From Pseudomonadota bacterium (GTDB lineage Bacteria > Pseudomonadota > Alphaproteobacteria > Rhodospirillales > 2-02-FULL-58-16): DNA of 6,020 nucleotides. The first letter of the stretch is position 1, and each line of letters opens with the position of its first letter. A program made the translations under genes and the position numbers. Shown in pieces: positions 4,390-6,020 of this stretch. Location of the stretch: contig JADFHR010000196.1 of assembly GCA_022567015.1 (NCBI GenBank), forward strand, positions 1-6,020. The letters are read 5' to 3'. Below the pieces are notes generated by a model. The model was not told the origin of the DNA. It saw only the letters and a list, made by a program, of their open reading frames with translations, and ran no database searches.

Positions 4390-6020
4390 TTACACCGCCT
4401 TCGCTTTTTCGCGCAGCTTGAACTTCTGGATCTTACCCGTGGACGTCTTGGGCAAGGCCCCGAAGACCACGTGCCTGGGGCACTTGTAGTGCGCCAGACG
4501 GTCGCGGCAGAACGCAATGATGTCGTCGGCGGAGACGTCGGCGGCCGGGTCCTTCAACTCGACGAAGGCGCATGGGGTCTCGCCCCATTTCTCGTCCGCC
4601 TTGGCGACGACGGCGGCCGCCAGCACGGCGGGGTGGTCATAGAGCACGCTTTCCACTTCGATGGACGAGATGTTTTCGCCACCCGAGATGATGATGTCCT
4701 TGGACCGGTCCCTGAGCTGGATGTAGCCGTCCGGGTGGACAACGCCCAGGTCGCCGGAATGGAACCAGCCACCGGCGAAGGCCTCGCCGGTGGCGTCGGC
4801 GTCCTTCAGGTACCCCTTGGCGACGATATTGCCCCGGAACATGACCTCGCCCATGGTCTCGGCGTCCGCCGGCACGGCTGTCATGGTGTTGGCGTCCATG
4901 ACCGTCAGCCCCTCGAGGACAGGGTAGGCCACGCCCTGGCGTGATTTCAGCCGCGTCTGCTCTTCGATGGACAGCGCGTTCCATTCGTCGTGCCAGGCAC
5001 AGATCACGGCGGGACCGTAGGTTTCCGTCAGGCCGTAGACATGGGTCACCTGAAAGCCCATGCGCTGCATGGCCTCCAGGGTGGACGCCGGGGGCGGCGC
5101 GGCGGCCGTCATCACGTGGACCGTATGGTCGAAGGCGCGGCGCTCCTCTTGCGTGGCGTTGATGATGAAGTTGAGCACGATGGGCGCGCCGCAGAAGTGG
5201 CTCACCCGGTGCTCGGCGATGGCTTCGTACATGTTGGCCGCATCGACCTTGCGCAGGCAGACGCTGGTTCCGGCCAATGCCGCCAGGGTCCACGGAAAGC
5301 ACCAGCCGTTGCAGTGGAACATGGGGAGCGTCCACAGGTACACCGGGTGGTGGCCCATCTGCCAGCCGATGGCGTTGCCGAGCGCGTTCAGATAGGCGCC
5401 CCGGTGGTGGTAGACGACCCCCTTCGGCCTGCCCGTGGTGCCCGACGTGTAATTGAGCGAGATCGCCTGCCACTCGTCGGCGGGGAGGCTCCACGCGAAG
5501 TCGGCCTCGCCCTCTTCGAGGAAGGTCTCGTAGTCGGTCTCGCCCAGGCGCTCGCCGCCGCCGGCGGCCTGGGAATCGACGATGTCGATCACCGGCAGGG
5601 TCCGCCCCAGGGTGCCGAGCGCCGCCTTGACGGGGTCCGAAAACTCGGTGTCGGTGATCAGGATCTTGGCCTCGCCGTGGTCCAGGCAGTGGGCGAGGGT
5701 TTGTGCGTCGAGGCGGACGTTGAGGGCGTTGAGGACGGCGCCGGTCATGGGCACGCCGAAATGGGCTTCGTACAGCTCCGGGGTGTTGGACGCCATCACC
5801 GCCACCGTGTCGCCGGGGCCGACGCCGCGGCGGGCAAGGGCGCCGGCCAGGCGCCGGCAGCGCGCATACGTCTCGGCCCAGGTGAACCTGCGCGCGCCGT
5901 GGATCACCGAGCAATGGTCGGGATAGACCGCCGCCGTGCGTTCCAGGAACGACAGCGGCGACAGCGGCGCGTAGTTGGCGGGGTTCTTGTCCAGATGGGT
6001 GTCGAAGGGACGGGCGGGCG
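4390..6020 (-). CDS. AMP-forming acyl-CoA synthetase (5' end outside window)
   Basis: An adenylate-forming enzyme that converts a carboxylic acid, ATP and CoA to acyl-CoA, AMP and PPi. The frame stays open to the right edge: 542 complete codons are visible, and only the first few are probably missing, because the visible start (FDTHLDKNPANYAPL) resembles the N-terminus of this family. Counting from the first full codon: P-loop YTSGTTGRPKG (190-200), YGLTE (328-332), HSGDL (420-424), DRSKD (437-441), SGGENIS (445-451), and PKTSTGKIQK (523-532) with catalytic Lys529. All core motifs are intact. The sequence resembles the medium/long-chain and plant AAE-like group rather than acetyl-CoA synthetase. 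Substrate cannot be read from sequence; a fatty or aromatic acid is possible. The GTG at 5907 is internal, not the start. Confidence 0.93.
   Translation of the reverse strand, partial: PARPFDTHLDKNPANYAPLSPLSFLERTAAVYPDHCSVIHGARRFTWAETYARCRRLAGALARRGVGPGDTVAVMASNTPELYEAHFGVPMTGAVLNALNVRLDAQTLAHCLDHGEAKILITDTEFSDPVKAALGTLGRTLPVIDIVDSQAAGGGERLGETDYETFLEEGEADFAWSLPADEWQAISLNYTSGTTGRPKGVVYHHRGAYLNALGNAIGWQMGHHPVYLWTLPMFHCNGWCFPWTLAALAGTSVCLRKVDAANMYEAIAEHRVSHFCGAPIVLNFIINATQEERRAFDHTVHVMTAAAPPPASTLEAMQRMGFQVTHVYGLTETYGPAVICAWHDEWNALSIEEQTRLKSRQGVAYPVLEGLTVMDANTMTAVPADAETMGEVMFRGNIVAKGYLKDADATGEAFAGGWFHSGDLGVVHPDGYIQLRDRSKDIIISGGENISSIEVESVLYDHPAVLAAAVVAKADEKWGETPCAFVELKDPAADVSADDIIAFCRDRLAHYKCPRHVVFGALPKTSTGKIQKFKLREKAKAV

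Noticed and set aside
4637..5914. Minus-strand frame of 425 codons overlapping the acyl-CoA synthetase
   Set aside because: Out-of-frame, Arg/Pro-rich shadow of a gene with intact adenylation motifs.
1..6020. CRISPR array, rRNA, tRNA, transposase or phage genes
   Set aside because: No regularly spaced repeats, RNA gene signatures, or mobility proteins were found on either strand.

Overview
This GC-rich window carries seven protein genes on both strands. Protein style points to an alphaproteobacterium, probably near Rhodospirillales: an alphaproteobacterial-type GGDEF protein with an LNRRAFVREL stretch, two small YdcH/DUF465 proteins, PurE, and a 6-phosphofructokinase of the GGDCAGLNA type. 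That placement is inference from family resemblance, since no database search was possible.

Layout from left to right. Positions 1-399 hold no convincing gene but are dense in palindromes: a long hairpin at the left edge, a perfect FNR/FixK-type box (TTGAT-N4-ATCAA), a 9-bp stem-loop and a short direct repeat just before the first gene. Positions 400-1031 are a type II toxin-antitoxin operon (Phd/YefM antitoxin, then a PIN-domain VapC-like RNase) with a 4-base overlap. It converges on purE (1065-1559, minus), which has a clear sigma70-type promoter and a strong Shine-Dalgarno. Divergent from purE is a GGDEF-like protein (1785-2576) whose catalytic signatures are largely eroded. It converges on a 66-residue YdcH/DUF465 gene (minus), which is divergent from 6-phosphofructokinase (2927-4018, plus). 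A second, 54-residue YdcH/DUF465 gene follows. The right end is an AMP-forming acyl-CoA synthetase on the minus strand whose first few codons lie beyond the window.

The genes do not form one pathway. PurE is purine synthesis, phosphofructokinase is glycolysis, the synthetase activates a carboxylic acid, and VapBC is a regulatory or mobile module. Apart from the TA pair, every gene appears to be its own transcription unit. I see no clearly new multi-gene system. The points most worth a second look are the substituted active-site loop of PurE together with the lack of purK at its 3' side, the degenerate GGDEF protein, the FNR-type box in the palindrome-rich left end, and the pair of YdcH proteins flanking pfk.
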